This document shows, piece by piece, positions 1 to 10,600 of a stretch of 64,000 bases of DNA. Source of the DNA: Diplodia intermedia (taxonomy: Eukaryota; Ascomycota; Dothideomycetes; Botryosphaeriales; Botryosphaeriaceae); contig JAKEKT010000046.1 in the NCBI GenBank assembly GCA_021495925.1, positions 214,822 to 278,821 of the forward strand. Direction: 5' to 3'. Under the pieces are notes generated by a model. It made no database searches, was not told the DNA's origin, and saw nothing but the letters and a program-made list of their open reading frames with translations. The position numbers and the translations under genes are program-made. The stretch's first letter is position 1. Every line of letters starts with the position of its first letter.

Positions 1-961
1 TTGGAGTTGCCTGCAGTAAAAGACATCAGTGAGCCGCGCTTCAGACGCTGGTGTGGTCGGGCCGGGGAAGCATACCGTGCGAGCAGTCGATCATCATCAC
101 CTCCCTCTGGCCCTTCGCCTTGAGTGCCTCGCGAGCGGCCTTGACGCTATCCTTGTCGTAGTTGGTACCCTTGGTACCACCGCGGAGAATGACGAAGCAG
201 TGCTCGTTGCCGGACGTCTTGGTGATGGCAGCCAGCCCCTGCTTGGTCACACCCAAGAAGTGGTGCTTCGCGGCACCGGCGCCAATGGCGTCGACGGCGA
301 CACCCAGGCTACCGTCGGTGCCGTTCTTGAAGCCAATGGGGTAGGACAGACCGGAGGCCAGCTCACGGTGCAACTGGGACTCGGTGGTACGTGCGCCAAT
401 GGCACCCAGCGAGATCAGGTCGGAGAGGAACTGGGGCGAGATGGTGTCGAGCATCTCACTGGCGATGGGCATGCCCTGGCCGGTCAGGTCGCAGTAGAGC
501 TTACGCGAGACGCGAAGGCCCTTGTTGATCTTGTAGCTCTCGTCCATGTCCGGGTCGTTGATCAGGCCCTTCCAGCCGACCGTGGTGCGGGGCTTCTCGA
601 GGTAGGCGCGCATGATGATGCACAGCTCGTTGTTCAGCTTGTCGGCCAGGGCCTTGAGGCGCTGGCAGTACTCGACGGCCGTCTCGGGGTCGTGGATGGA
701 GCAGGGGCCGACCATGACCAGCAGGCGGTCGTCCTGCTGGGAAATGATGCGGGCGGCCTCGCGACGGCCCTTCAGGACCGTCTTTTGCGAGACATCACTG
801 ACAGGAAGCTCCGAGGACAGCAGCTGGGGAGGGATGAGGGGGTCGTAGCCCTCGACTGCGTTGTCTTAGTCTGTGCAATGTGGCGGCGGGACAGCGGCGG
901 GGCTCTTACCGCGAACATCGTCGCTGAGCTCGGTCTTGAGCTGATCAATTGCGTCGGCCAT
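1..961 (-). CDS. DAHP synthase (class I), 3' end outside window
   Basis: This gene encodes 3-deoxy-D-arabino-heptulosonate-7-phosphate synthase, the first shikimate-pathway step (phosphoenolpyruvate + erythrose-4-phosphate). The model is complement(join(<1..10, 76..855, 910..961)). A 17-codon first exon starts in an ACCGCCATGGCC context. The 54-bp intron (856-909) has a GTAAGA donor. The second intron (11-75, GTATGC...GCAG) lies inside the invariant DCSHGN motif, and joining restores Gly-Asn-Ser across the junction. Visible family motifs are GPCSIHD, the LEKPRTTVGWKG loop, EMLDTISPQ, GARTTESQ and GFKNGTDG. The C-terminal part is beyond the left edge. The sequence around GNEHCFVILRGG resembles the Tyr-sensitive ARO4 type, while DCSHG is also seen in ARO3-type enzymes, so the isoenzyme is not assigned. 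Family assignment is very secure. A TGACTCA site upstream suggests cross-pathway control. Confidence 0.95.
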
Positions 962-2163
962 GGCGGTTGGGGTGCGCAGAGGGTTCTGAGAGCAGGGAGA
1001 AATAGCAGGGAGTGCCGACTTGTGCCTATAAGAGGGGGTGGTTGGTGGGTGGGCGGGCGAAAAAAGTAGTGAGTCAATGCCGGCACGCCCTATGAGCTGA
1101 CTGGAATAATTTTGGGCGGGTAGGGCCAGTGCACCAAGCCGCCGGTCGGAGTTGCGGTGCACGCCCCGCCGCCGCTGCTTCTGGAAGAGTTACGCGATTA
1201 CCTGACGCGCGCGTTCTGTAAAGAAAGCCCCCACGGAGCTCGTTTCTGTGCGCATAATATTGTCATTATGCGCGTGCATGAATCCAGCGATTGCGGATCC
1301 GTACATCCGTCGAGCAGCAGAGACACACCCTGGAGATCTTCGAGCTTTCCTGCGCCTCCATGTCTCCGGCGGGATCGGCAGAGCAGCAGCAGCAGCAGCC
1401 GCCGGGTGAATAATGCTGACTGACGTCGGAGCGGAGCCTACAACAACGCAACCAGCGGCCACCTGCGAGAGCCCCAGCAGCTGCGCGGGCGTCATGGCCA
1501 CATGTTGCCTTGTGGGGCCTGGGAACCACAGGAACGTGTTATCAGCCACAGCAGCAGGAACGCCGATCTACTAATCACGTCCCGCCCGTGTCAGCAAAAT
1601 GTGGCTCGCCTCCTCGTCGGGCGCGGCAGGCATCCGCTTGTCAGGGCGCACCAGGGTTGCAGCTGCAGCGCCGACTTGGCGCCGGCGCGTACTGTCGCCC
1701 GCGCAAACGCAACAGCAGCGTTGCGTTTCTGCGGCATGGCGCCGGGCTCGCCAATCTCGCGTGCGCATGAAGAGAGGGACGGGATGCTGCGCGCAGGCGC
1801 TTCGCGAGGTGCAATCAGCAGCTGCCCTGTGTCGTGGCGTAGCCCCGGATACCTAGACGGGCGCCGGCGGCTGTTGTGACGGGCGGCGGGCCCGTGCGTG
1901 GGGCTGGTTTCACTTTCCTGGCAGGATGTCAAGCAGCTCAGCGGCCATCGCACCCCGCCCTCTTTGGCTGCCTGGACAGGCCGGTGACTTCTCCTGAAAC
2001 CCATCTTCGGCGCCAATCCCCCAACCCAGAAAAAGGCCCGCGCCCCTCATACAGTGATGTGCCCGAACCTTATATCGTAGCTCTGGACGTCCCCGCTGCC
2101 GTCACCATTGCCCATTCGCCATTTAACCTCGGCGCCCACTCGCTCTTGCGGCCAAACATCACC
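962..2163. other. Divergent intergenic region (DAHP synthase / 2164 gene)
   Basis: This is 1.2 kb between two divergent start codons. It holds the TGACTCA site at 1070-1076, a short CAG run near 1382-1400 and pyrimidine-rich stretches before 2164. Several frames are open only because the DNA is GC-rich, and none has a recognisable product. No RNA gene was seen. Confidence 0.5.
1070..1076 (-). promoter_or_regulatory. Gcn4/CpcA-type site (TGACTCA) upstream of DAHP synthase
   Basis: A perfect palindromic-type heptamer (TGAGTCA on +, TGACTCA on -) lies about 110 bp before the DAHP synthase ATG. This is the established binding site of Gcn4/CpcA/Cpc1, which activates amino-acid biosynthesis genes on starvation. 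The match is seen directly and its use is inferred. A short TATA-like CTTATAG lies closer to the ATG, near 1025-1032. Confidence 0.6.
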
Positions 2164-3062
2164 ATGTTCCAGCTACCGCAACGCATGGCCCTGAAGCGCC
2201 CCCGCGCCGACGACGACGACGACGCTTCAATCCACGTCGACCGCCACTACACCAAGGTACGGTGTCGGCTGCTCTCCCGGGATGCCATATAGTAACTATG
2301 ACGCTGCAGAAGCACCGCAACGACGGGCCCTGTCCGCCACCGCCAGAGAACTTCTTCCAGAACAAGACCCTCAGCTTCTCTCAGAACCGCGCCAACTCGC
2401 CATGTCTGCCCGCCCTGACTCCAGGCCACTCGGACGAGTCGGGCTGTGACTCGCCCGAGCTGCCTGCATACGCCGACACCGACATGGAGGACTGCATGGA
2501 AGACGACTTCAACGCCATGCGGTCCAACCCCAACTCGCCCGCTCTCCCTTTCATGCTGCCCGAGCGGCTCAATCCCCGCCATCAGGAGACAGAGCCCAGC
2601 ACTGGCCGGATACCGACGCCCATATACGGCCATTTCCCTCCCAAGATCACGTCCAACGAGCCGGCCAACATCCGGACCACAACGCTTCAGGAGCTGAGGG
2701 CGGCGTCGATGAACGCCCGCCGCAGCATAGCGAACAGAGACGTCGGCCGCGACATGCCCTCGCCCATCCGCGAGGACGACATGGCCCTGACGCCGACCAC
2801 CGTGGCCGGGAACCGGCTTTCACGCCTCCATGTTTCCGGCCGGGGCGGGGACGACCATGACGGCATGGATATGGACTCGCCGACGTTCGAGTCGCAGCGT
2901 CATGCCCCCGCCACCGCCACCGCCACCGCCGACTCGAAGCCCGGCCGTGCAAGAAGCGGAGCCATCACGGGCAAGAAGAAGTTCCACATGGGCTTCCGTG
3001 AGGACTGCCCGAAATGCCAGGCACGAGTGCCGGGGCACAACGCTCATTTCCTTCCCTCCTGA
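2164..3062 (+). CDS. Conserved fungal hypothetical protein with C-terminal CxxC/His motif
   Basis: The model is join(2164..2256, 2310..3062), giving 281 aa. The 53-bp intron (GTACGG...CTGCAG) lies between codons. The ATG at 2164 (ACCATG) is the first good start and begins an exon with a run of five Asp. The body is Pro/Ser-rich and probably disordered. It contains several Ser-Pro/Thr-Pro sites and an acidic stretch around residues 90-105. The last 25 residues are the most ordered-looking part: a basic KKKFHMGF stretch, then DCPKCQ and two His, a possible small metal-binding knuckle or a short interaction motif. I recognise no catalytic domain. The composition suggests a nuclear regulatory protein, which is inference only. 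Confidence 0.75.
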
Positions 3063-3513
3063 TATTTCGGCGGAGAACATGATAACACGAAATGGACGCG
3101 ACATATGAGTAAGAAGTGACATGGGCGTTGGCGTTTCAAAGGCATTATCAGACGGACTTCCCGGTTTCCAGTTACCAACAGTACAGGAACGCTTATAAGA
3201 GAAAGACGGCGACCACCCCGCCTGGAAGGGAGTCAATCAAAATCTGCTCTTCGATTTACAAAGTTCAGGCGTTTTCCCATCGGGTTGCTTTTTTGCACGT
3301 TCACATGGATTTGGAATAAGGTGCACACGGCCCACATCATGAAGGACGTGAGTGGGTACTGGGGCAAGTAAGCGGTTTCACATTCTTCTTTCCTGCCAAG
3401 ACATTGGCCCTTTTCCGTCATTATATCATTCCCCCCAGTCTATAGTCTATTATGCGAACAAAAGCCGTTGCAGCCGCAGTTTCCAATCCCTTCATTTTCG
3501 TCACTCATTTCCT
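3063..3513. other. Convergent intergenic region
   Basis: This 450-bp stretch separates the 3' ends of the 2164 gene and the GH105 gene. It is more AT-rich than its neighbours, as expected for 3' UTRs and termination regions. No ORF or RNA was recognised. Confidence 0.4.
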
Positions 3514-4662
3514 TCACACGTACAGCCTCAAGAACTCGACGAGGGTCATGATGGCCATGGCCTGGCCGTAGGGCATGCTCGTGCGCTCGATGTCGAAGTA
3601 GTGCTTGTAGTCGCGGCCCATGCCGGTGCCGAAGCTGGTGTCGAGCAGCTCGCCGTCGGGGCTGATCTTGCCCAGCACGGCCTTGGTGGCGCGGATGGCG
3701 ACGTCCTCGTAGCCTTGCCTGGGCAGGTAGCGCTTGCGCACGGCCTTGAGGATGCCGTAGGCGAAGCCGGCGGTGGCGGACGACTCGACGTAGCTGCCCG
3801 CGGCCTCGGGCTCGTCGAGCAGGGTGCGCCACAGGCCGTCGGGCGTCTGCAGCGCGGCGAGGGCGTCAACCTGGGCGCGCAGGATGTCGAGCAGGTAGTC
3901 GCGGGTGGGGTCGCCGGGCTGCAGGTCGAGCAGCTCGACGAAGTCGGGGATGACGATGGTGACCCACGAGTTGCCGCGGGCCCAGCGGGCGCGGGCGAAG
4001 TTGTGGCCCAGCCCGCCGTCCTTGGAGTTCCGCTCGAACTGCCAGCCGTGGAAGAAGAGGCCGGTGTCCTTGTCGAACAGGAACTGCATGTGCACGAGGA
4101 ACTGGCGCTTGGCCTCGTCGACGTAGGCGGGACGGCCCAGCACCAGGCCGATCTTGGCCAGCGGCATCACCGTCATCATCAGCGTGTCGTCCCACAGCTG
4201 GCCCGCGTTCTCCTCCAGGTAGGTCATGTGCTGGAAGCCGCCGAAGGGGGTGCGCGGCAGCTCGTGCATGGCCCACTCGGCCCAGCTCTCCAGCCACGGG
4301 CGCCAGGTGTCGTCGCGCAGGCGCGGGTCCTCGTACAGGTAGGCGAGCGTGAGGAAGACGGACATGGTGTTGATGTTCTTGGTCGTGCCCTCGGCCAGGC
4401 GGCCCGCGAACCACGCCCTGATGACGGCCAGCGTCGCCGCCGAGTTGGTCAGCGTGTGGTACTGGTACAGCCCGTACAGGCCGATGCCGTGCGTCCACTC
4501 CCAGTCGTTCCAGCCCTTGGTGTCGATGACGCGGCCGTCGGGCAGCCGCAGCAGGAAGTGGCCCGTCTGGTCGTTGATGTTGACGAGGTTGTCGGTGAGC
4601 TTGTGGATGGCGGCGTGGATGTCGGAGGCGGGCAGCCCGTGGACGGTGAGGGCGGTGGGCAT
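3514..4662 (-). CDS. GH105 unsaturated rhamnogalacturonyl hydrolase (YteR/RhiN-like)
   Basis: This is an intron-free gene of 382 aa, the usual length for glycoside hydrolase family 105. The family removes the unsaturated galacturonyl residue from the non-reducing end of oligosaccharides made by rhamnogalacturonan lyase. Visible signatures are WNDWEWTHGIGLYGLYQYH (about 51-69), the Asp-containing QLWDDTLMM motif (residues 155-163, with Asp159 matching the catalytic Asp before Thr in YteR), FHGWQFE, and ARARWARGNSWV. No signal peptide is present, so the enzyme is probably intracellular and needs its substrate imported. The start is the first Met of the domain-containing frame. It is transcribed divergently from an MFS transporter starting 855 bp away, which fits uptake followed by cleavage of pectin fragments. 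Confidence 0.9.
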   Translation of the reverse strand: MPTALTVHGLPASDIHAAIHKLTDNLVNINDQTGHFLLRLPDGRVIDTKGWNDWEWTHGIGLYGLYQYHTLTNSAATLAVIRAWFAGRLAEGTTKNINTMSVFLTLAYLYEDPRLRDDTWRPWLESWAEWAMHELPRTPFGGFQHMTYLEENAGQLWDDTLMMTVMPLAKIGLVLGRPAYVDEAKRQFLVHMQFLFDKDTGLFFHGWQFERNSKDGGLGHNFARARWARGNSWVTIVIPDFVELLDLQPGDPTRDYLLDILRAQVDALAALQTPDGLWRTLLDEPEAAGSYVESSATAGFAYGILKAVRKRYLPRQGYEDVAIRATKAVLGKISPDGELLDTSFGTGMGRDYKHYFDIERTSMPYGQAMAIMTLVEFLRLYV

Positions 4663-5517
4663 GATGGCGGTGGCGGAGGAGGTCTTGTTTACGAGCTGCG
4701 GCGGGATGTTTCGTCCTGGCAGGTATCAATCCGGACAGCAGCACGAGGGCCGCGCGTGGGAGAGGATTTGGCTTTAAAGGCTTGATGACGCGCGCGCAGC
4801 ACGCAAGACCCGCGTCGCGCGCGCCGATGCCCCGCCGCAAGAGCCGAGCAGGTGGAGGAAGTTGCCCAGTCGAGTAAGCAGCTCTCGCCGGTCGCGCAGC
4901 CGGGCCCTGGCGTCCCCACAGCCAGCCCACGCGCGGCTCCCCCCGCCGGCGCCCTTTGCCCCGAGGGGCGAGGAGGCAGGATTTGTGCCAAGGCCTGCCG
5001 TGAGCATGGGCGCCCCGCAATACCCCGGGCTCGCTCTCCGCATTCAGGACCGCTCCCCGTGGGGCCAATTGGCTGCAATCCGGGGCCCCCTCCATCGGCC
5101 CTTCCGCTGGGCGCCCCGGTGGCTGCGGCGAAGTCGGTGTGGAGGGCGCGGCAGCCTCGCGTGCAGCTGGCCCTCGCCGGCGCACCTGTCACACGCCCAA
5201 GCTTTGCCGCTCGCTTGGTGTCAACGCGTTGGGAACGAGCGGCGACCGGGTTCCTGGCTCCAAACAACCGAGAGGACGGAAGAATGGCTCCCAACTGGGA
5301 AACGCCCTCGGCTTATGTATCGCCCGCAGGAGGACGTGCAGCCCTGCCCCAGGCCTTTATATTTGCCCCGAGCAGAGTTGGACCCATCTTCTTCTGCAGT
5401 CGAGTCGCTCTGCCTGGTCCTTGTCCAGACTCTGCCCCGTCTCGCACTCTGTCTCTCCCTTCTCTCCCCACTCCCCACCCGTCAACCGCGCGGCATCACT
5501 GAGACCAGCCAACCACC
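4663..5517. promoter_or_regulatory. Shared divergent promoter region, GH105 / MFS transporter
   Basis: This 855-bp GC-rich intergenic region lies between two divergent ATGs. TTTAAA at 4773-4778 lies about 110 bp before the GH105 start, and TTATATTT near 5356-5364 lies about 155 bp before the transporter start. Both are plausible TATA elements. A CCAAT/ATTGG palindrome-like element occurs near 5065-5072. Pyrimidine-rich DNA precedes the transporter ATG. Long open frames here are by-products of GC content. Confidence 0.45.
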
Positions 5518-7484
5518 ATGGCCGCCTCACACGACAACGTGGCCCACGCCGGCCGCCTGTCGTCCGACAACCGCGACACCAAGAAGCACAGCTCTGATGT
5601 CGCTGAGATTGAGCACGTCCTGTCCACCGACCCCGAGCTCACCAAGGACCACGCCGACTATGGCCGTCTCGACAAGGAAGTCGCCAAGTACGCCAGCGCC
5701 GTCGCCATCGAGATCACGCCCGAGGAGAACAAGCGCCTCAAGCGCCTGATCGACCGCCGCGTCTTGCCCGTCATGATCTTCACCTACTTTCTGCAGGCCC
5801 TCGACAAGGGCACCATGAGCTTCGCCAGCATCATGGGCATCAAGAAGGACTTGAATCTGGTTGGCCAACAGGTATGCATCTCCCCCTGCCGTGTATTTTC
5901 CTCCTCCGATGTGGGGATTCGCCTGTATCAGATATCAGGTGACCCCTTTTATGGACGATACGGCATCACGCCAATCACTGGCGATCGACTGGCTGACGAA
6001 GAGAGTAAACAGTACTCCTGGCTCACCACCTGTATCTACATCGCCGTCCTGTTCGTCGAGTACCCAACCAATTGGATGATTCAGCGCGTCCCCATCGCCA
6101 AGTACCTCAGCCTGAACGTCATTCTCTGGTCCGCGACTCTCGCCCTGCACGCCGCTTGCACAAACTTCCCCCAGATCCTCGCCGTCCGTACCCTCCTGGG
6201 TATCTTCGAGGCCGTCTGCCAGCCGTCCTTCCTGGTCATGAGTTCCATGTGGTACAAGCGTGAGGAGCAGGCCCAGACCGTCACCTACTGGTACATGGTG
6301 AGTTCTCAATGCCAATCGCACCCAGGCTCCGAAGATCAAGGCAGCTGACAAAACTAGATGAACGGTGGTCAGCAAATCGTCGGCGGTCTTCTCGCCTACT
6401 GCTTCACCCTCATCCCTGACAGCGCCGCCATCCACTCCTGGCAAGCCCTCTTCATCTGCTACGGCTGCGTCTCGGTGCTCTGGGGCATCTTCGTGCTCTT
6501 CTGGCTCCCCGACAGCCCGATGCGCGCCAAATGCTTCTCCGAGGACGACAAGCGCCTGATGATCGAGCGCGTCCGGTCCAACCAGACGGGCCTGCAGAAC
6601 AAGACGTTCCGCTGGGACCACGTGCGCGAGGCCTTCACCGACCCGCAGCTGTACTGCTACTGCCTGATCGCCATCTGCACCACGCTGCCGACCTCGGGTC
6701 TCGGCGCCTTCGCCAACATCATCATCACCGGCTTCAAGTTCACCACCCTGCAGACGCAGCTGCTGTCCATGGTCCTCGGCGCCTACATCATCATCGTCCT
6801 GCTCAGCTCCACCTGGCTCGTCAAGAAGACCCAGCAGAACCTCATCATCATGGGCGTTTTCGTGATTCCGTAAGTCGCACCCACCTCCCCCCAAACCGGT
6901 CCTCTCCCCTCCCACCCAACTAACCCAACTCCTCACAGCTCCTTCGTCGGCACCATCGTCCTCCTCTCCGTCCAAAACACGGGCAAGGCCCAGCAGGCCG
7001 GCCTGCTCATCTCCTACTACATCGTGCTCTCCTTCTGGGCGGCGCAGACGCTCGCCATGTCCATGATCTCGCGCAACGTCGCGGGCCAGACGAAAAAGAC
7101 CGTCGTCGTGGCCGCCAACTTCGTCGCCTGGTCCGCCGGCAACGCCATCGGGCCCCAGGTCTTCCTCGACTACGACGGCCCCCGCTACTTCATCGCCTTC
7201 GCCACCCACATGGGCTGCTACGTCCTGCTCGTCCTCGTCATCGTCTTCCTGCGCTGGTGGCTCGTGCGCGAGAATAAGCGCAAGGATCGCCTCGTCGACC
7301 AGAACGGCAGCGCCGCCAAGGATGCCGGCCTCGTGCACGCGTTTGAGGATCTGACGGATCGGGAGGTGAGTCCCGACTATTGATTCTTTTTCCCCCCCCT
7401 CTTTTGTGTGCTCCCTCCGAAAGCGGCTTTGGGCTAACTTGTCTCTCTCCGTTGCAGAACGTCAACTTCAGGTACATCTACTAA
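5518..7484 (+). CDS. MFS transporter, Dal5/allantoate permease (anion:cation symporter) family
   Basis: The model is join(5518..5871, 6013..6297, 6358..6869, 6939..7365, 7458..7484), giving 534 aa. All junctions keep frame. The last exon encodes only eight residues, the NVNFRYIY-like tail typical of Dal5-family proteins, which supports the 92-bp final intron. The protein has a hydrophilic N-terminus of about 75 residues and then roughly 12 membrane segments. Family-type motifs include LQALDKGTMSFASIMGI, QYSWLTTCIYIAVLFVEYP, SWQALFICYG and LLISYYIVLSFWAAQTL. Family members import allantoate, ureidosuccinate, vitamins or organic acids, and substrate cannot be read from sequence. The divergent GH105 neighbour suggests pectin-derived acidic oligosaccharides. 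The first intron (141 bp) is a multiple of three with no in-frame stop. Confidence 0.92.
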
Positions 7485-7667
7485 ACCAGGTGTACATCCA
7501 GGTGGTACCTGGAAGAGGAGGAGAGCGATATGTTATCAACGTCTTTTTTTTTTATATGCAGGAACGAAATATATCCCTTCCAATCGTTCTCCGTGGAACC
7601 TTCCAGCCTTGAAACGTGAAAACGCACCGGTGTCCGGTGAAGACTCATAGGAACGACCAAACCCTAT

Positions 7668-10600
7668 TCACTCCCCACCCTTCTTCTTCCCCTCGTCAGC
7701 CTCCACCATCGGCGGCACCGGCACCTCCACGCCCTCCACCTTCCACACCATCCCGATATACCCATCGCTCACAACCCTGACATCCACAACCCTCTCCCTG
7801 TCGCTCTCCGGCAGCTTAATCTGCACCCTCGTGCTCGGCTTGCTGCCCGCACCACCACCGCCGCCGCCAGCACCACCATCACCTCCTCCCCTACCCCTAC
7901 CCCTCCCCCTCCCTCTTCCTCTCCCCGCACCACTCCCAGAAAAGGGAGAATTCGAAGAATTCGAAGCCCCCCACCCAACCCTCTTCAACGCCACCACCTC
8001 ATCGCTGCCGCGCTCGCACACGACGACGAAGAAGCCTTCCGTCTGCGGCTTGGGGAAGCGCGGCGCGAACATGCGGTGATCGCGGCTCGCGGCGTCGTTC
8101 CTGCGCGAGAGCGCGACCGTCAGCCCGAGGGCGTTGACGGCGGGCACGGCGACGGCGAGGTCGGGCAGGGCGGAGAGGGGCTTGAGGGCGCGGGGCACGA
8201 CGGCGCCGGTTGTTGTTGTTGTCTTGAGGGCTTGTTCGACGACGGCGCGGGGGGCCGAGACGGCGTCGACGAGGTCCTTCGGCCGGCTGTTGTTGTTGTT
8301 GTTGTTTTGGACGCGGCTCCGCTCCGCCTCGACGTCGACGCCGGGCAGGATGGCGAGGGGCCCGTCGTCGGGCCAGCGCGCGCTCTTGACGCACTGCAGC
8401 AGCGTCATCATCATCAGCGCGCTGCTGGCCAGGCCCAGCTCCGCCAGCACGTCGATCGACGCCTGGATGATGCGGATCGCCTGGTCGAGCACCGACGTCT
8501 GGTCGCCGACGTAGTCGGAGATGGGCAGGTCGAGCCGCGCAAAGTGCGCTTGGAGCAGCAGGAACGCCTTCGTGTGTGGGTCCCACAGCGGAAGGTGCCC
8601 GAAGGCCTCGTCGATCTTGAGCGGCAGCGCCGCGTTGAGCTCGGCGTTGATGAGCTCCTCGTTGTGCCGCACCGGCAGCTCGTCGTACTCGGTCGCGCTG
8701 CTCATCCAGGCGAGCACGTCAGCGAAGCTGGCGTTGGGCTTGGCGTGCTTGATCAGGTGCCGAATCGTCTTGTGCGAGAGGTAGTAGTACGACATGATCT
8801 TGCCGAGCGGCGTTGGATCGATGTCGCCATTGGAATGGAGCGTGGCGCAGCCCGATTCGGCCAGCTCCGAGACGGACTTGTCCACGAGATTGACCATGTA
8901 GTCGTTCGCCAGCTGCTGTGCCGCAGTCGTATTGTGCTCCTCAGCAGAGATCTCGAGGCCATAGTAGGATGGGTTCTTGTGCAGACGGCGGAAGAAGAAC
9001 GTCCAAGTAAGGTAGTCGAGTGCGTCTTGCTTCGTGGCAATGGTCTCTGCGGATATCTCGGCGCCCAAATGGTTGTCCACAACTTTGTGGAGGGTAGACT
9101 CCACAGGGAAACCGGTGTGAAGGAAATGCTTGTAGAAATCCTTCTTCGCATCTTGGGTGAAGATACGCGCGATACCTTGCGTGTCGAACTGCGGACGACC
9201 AGCACGACCAAGCATCTGAAGTACATCCGTCAAATCCATGTCCCGATAGGCTTCGATTTTGGCGTCGAAATACTGTGTTCCCTTGACGACGACTAGATGC
9301 GCTGGCAAGTTCACACCCCAGGCAAGAGTGCTAGTAGCCACCAGAATCTGGATTTTGTTGTTCGCAAAGAGCTCTTCCGCAAGCTGACGGTCCGACTCGA
9401 CGAGACCGGCATGATGGAGGCCGATACCAAAGCTGAGCGCCTCACGCAAGGACTCGTCCTTGACGCGGGCAAGGTTTAGGGCCAAATCTTCCTCGGACAT
9501 CTTGACAAAGCGTCTGGGATTGTCTTCCATGCCGCAGTAGTTGATGAGGTCCCTTGCAGTCAAACGGGTTTGGCGACGAGAAGCCACAAAGACAATCACA
9601 GGCTTATCAGGAGAGTGGGTCTTGATGGCCAGGAAAGTGGGCCTGTTCATGGACTGCATCAGAGGACAGAAGCCTCTCTGTTCCGGGAAGCCGTCAATGT
9701 AGATTTCGAGCGGAACCGGACGCACTGAGTGGCGGAAGTTGAAAAGACCTGCCTTGACACCGAGCCAGTTCCCCAGATCCGTGGCGTTGGCGCAAGCAGT
9801 CGACATGCCCATGAGGCGAACCGAGCCCTTCTTCTGGGAGGCAATGTAGTTCATTCGGGACACGATGATTTCCAGAATAGGTCCACGATCACCGCCAAGC
9901 AAGTGGATCTCGTCGATAATGACCAGACTGACTTTGCGGACATAGTCACGGGTCTGCCAGCTACGACTGATACCGTCCCATTTCTCGGGGGTGGTGATGA
10001 TGATGTCGGCGTCTCTGATGGAGCGAGTATCCGGGGTGTTGTCACCAGTCAACTCAACCAGTTTGAGGCCCATTTGAGCAGTCAAGCGTTTGCCCCAGTC
10101 CTGGACTCGCTCGCGGACCAGTGCCTTCATGGGGGCAATGTAAACGACCTTCGAGCCAGGGTTCTCTCTGAAAGCCCACCACATAGCTAGCTCGCATGCA
10201 ACTGTCTTGCCACTTCCAGTGGGTGAACCAAGAAGAACATTCTCTGATGTATGGTAGAGGCAGTGGAACAGTTGCGTTTGCATTGGGTTGAAGTACTGGA
10301 AGCGCTGCCCGTATATCTCCTCCAAGAGCGGATTTTTGAGAGCAGAGATTGGCAGCGGCTGGAGGTTGAGAAGGTCCGTGTATACGCTCTCAGTATCAGG
10401 CCGGATAAGATGCTGGAAGGAAACGGGGGTGACAGTCTCCGCGCCAAGCCATCTATCCGAGACTGCACGAACATAGATTTGCGAGGGAAGTGGATCGGTG
10501 AGTGGGATGGTAAAGTTGAGTTCGTGGTCATCGTAGAGCTTTCTGCGCGAAAGGATGAAGTATTCGTGATGGTAGATCTCCGAGGTCTCCGAGTTCTCAA

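Noticed and set aside
29..1069. 346-codon + strand open frame opposite DAHP synthase
   Set aside because: It is the antisense shadow of a GC-rich, strongly conserved gene; no domain and no promoter of its own.
3352..4785. 477-codon + strand frame opposite the GH105 gene
   Set aside because: It mirrors codon bias of the real gene on the other strand; the product is Val/Gly/Glu-rich without motifs.
3866..5185. 439-codon minus-strand frame overlapping GH105 and its promoter
   Set aside because: It overlaps GH105 in another phase and is Arg/Pro/His-rich; the GH105 frame has the catalytic motifs.
5935..7338. 467-codon minus-strand frame opposite the MFS transporter
   Set aside because: Antisense shadow; crosses four supported introns of the transporter and has no recognisable domain.
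8076..9296. 406-codon + strand frame opposite SLH1
   Set aside because: Antisense shadow of the helicase; no family features.
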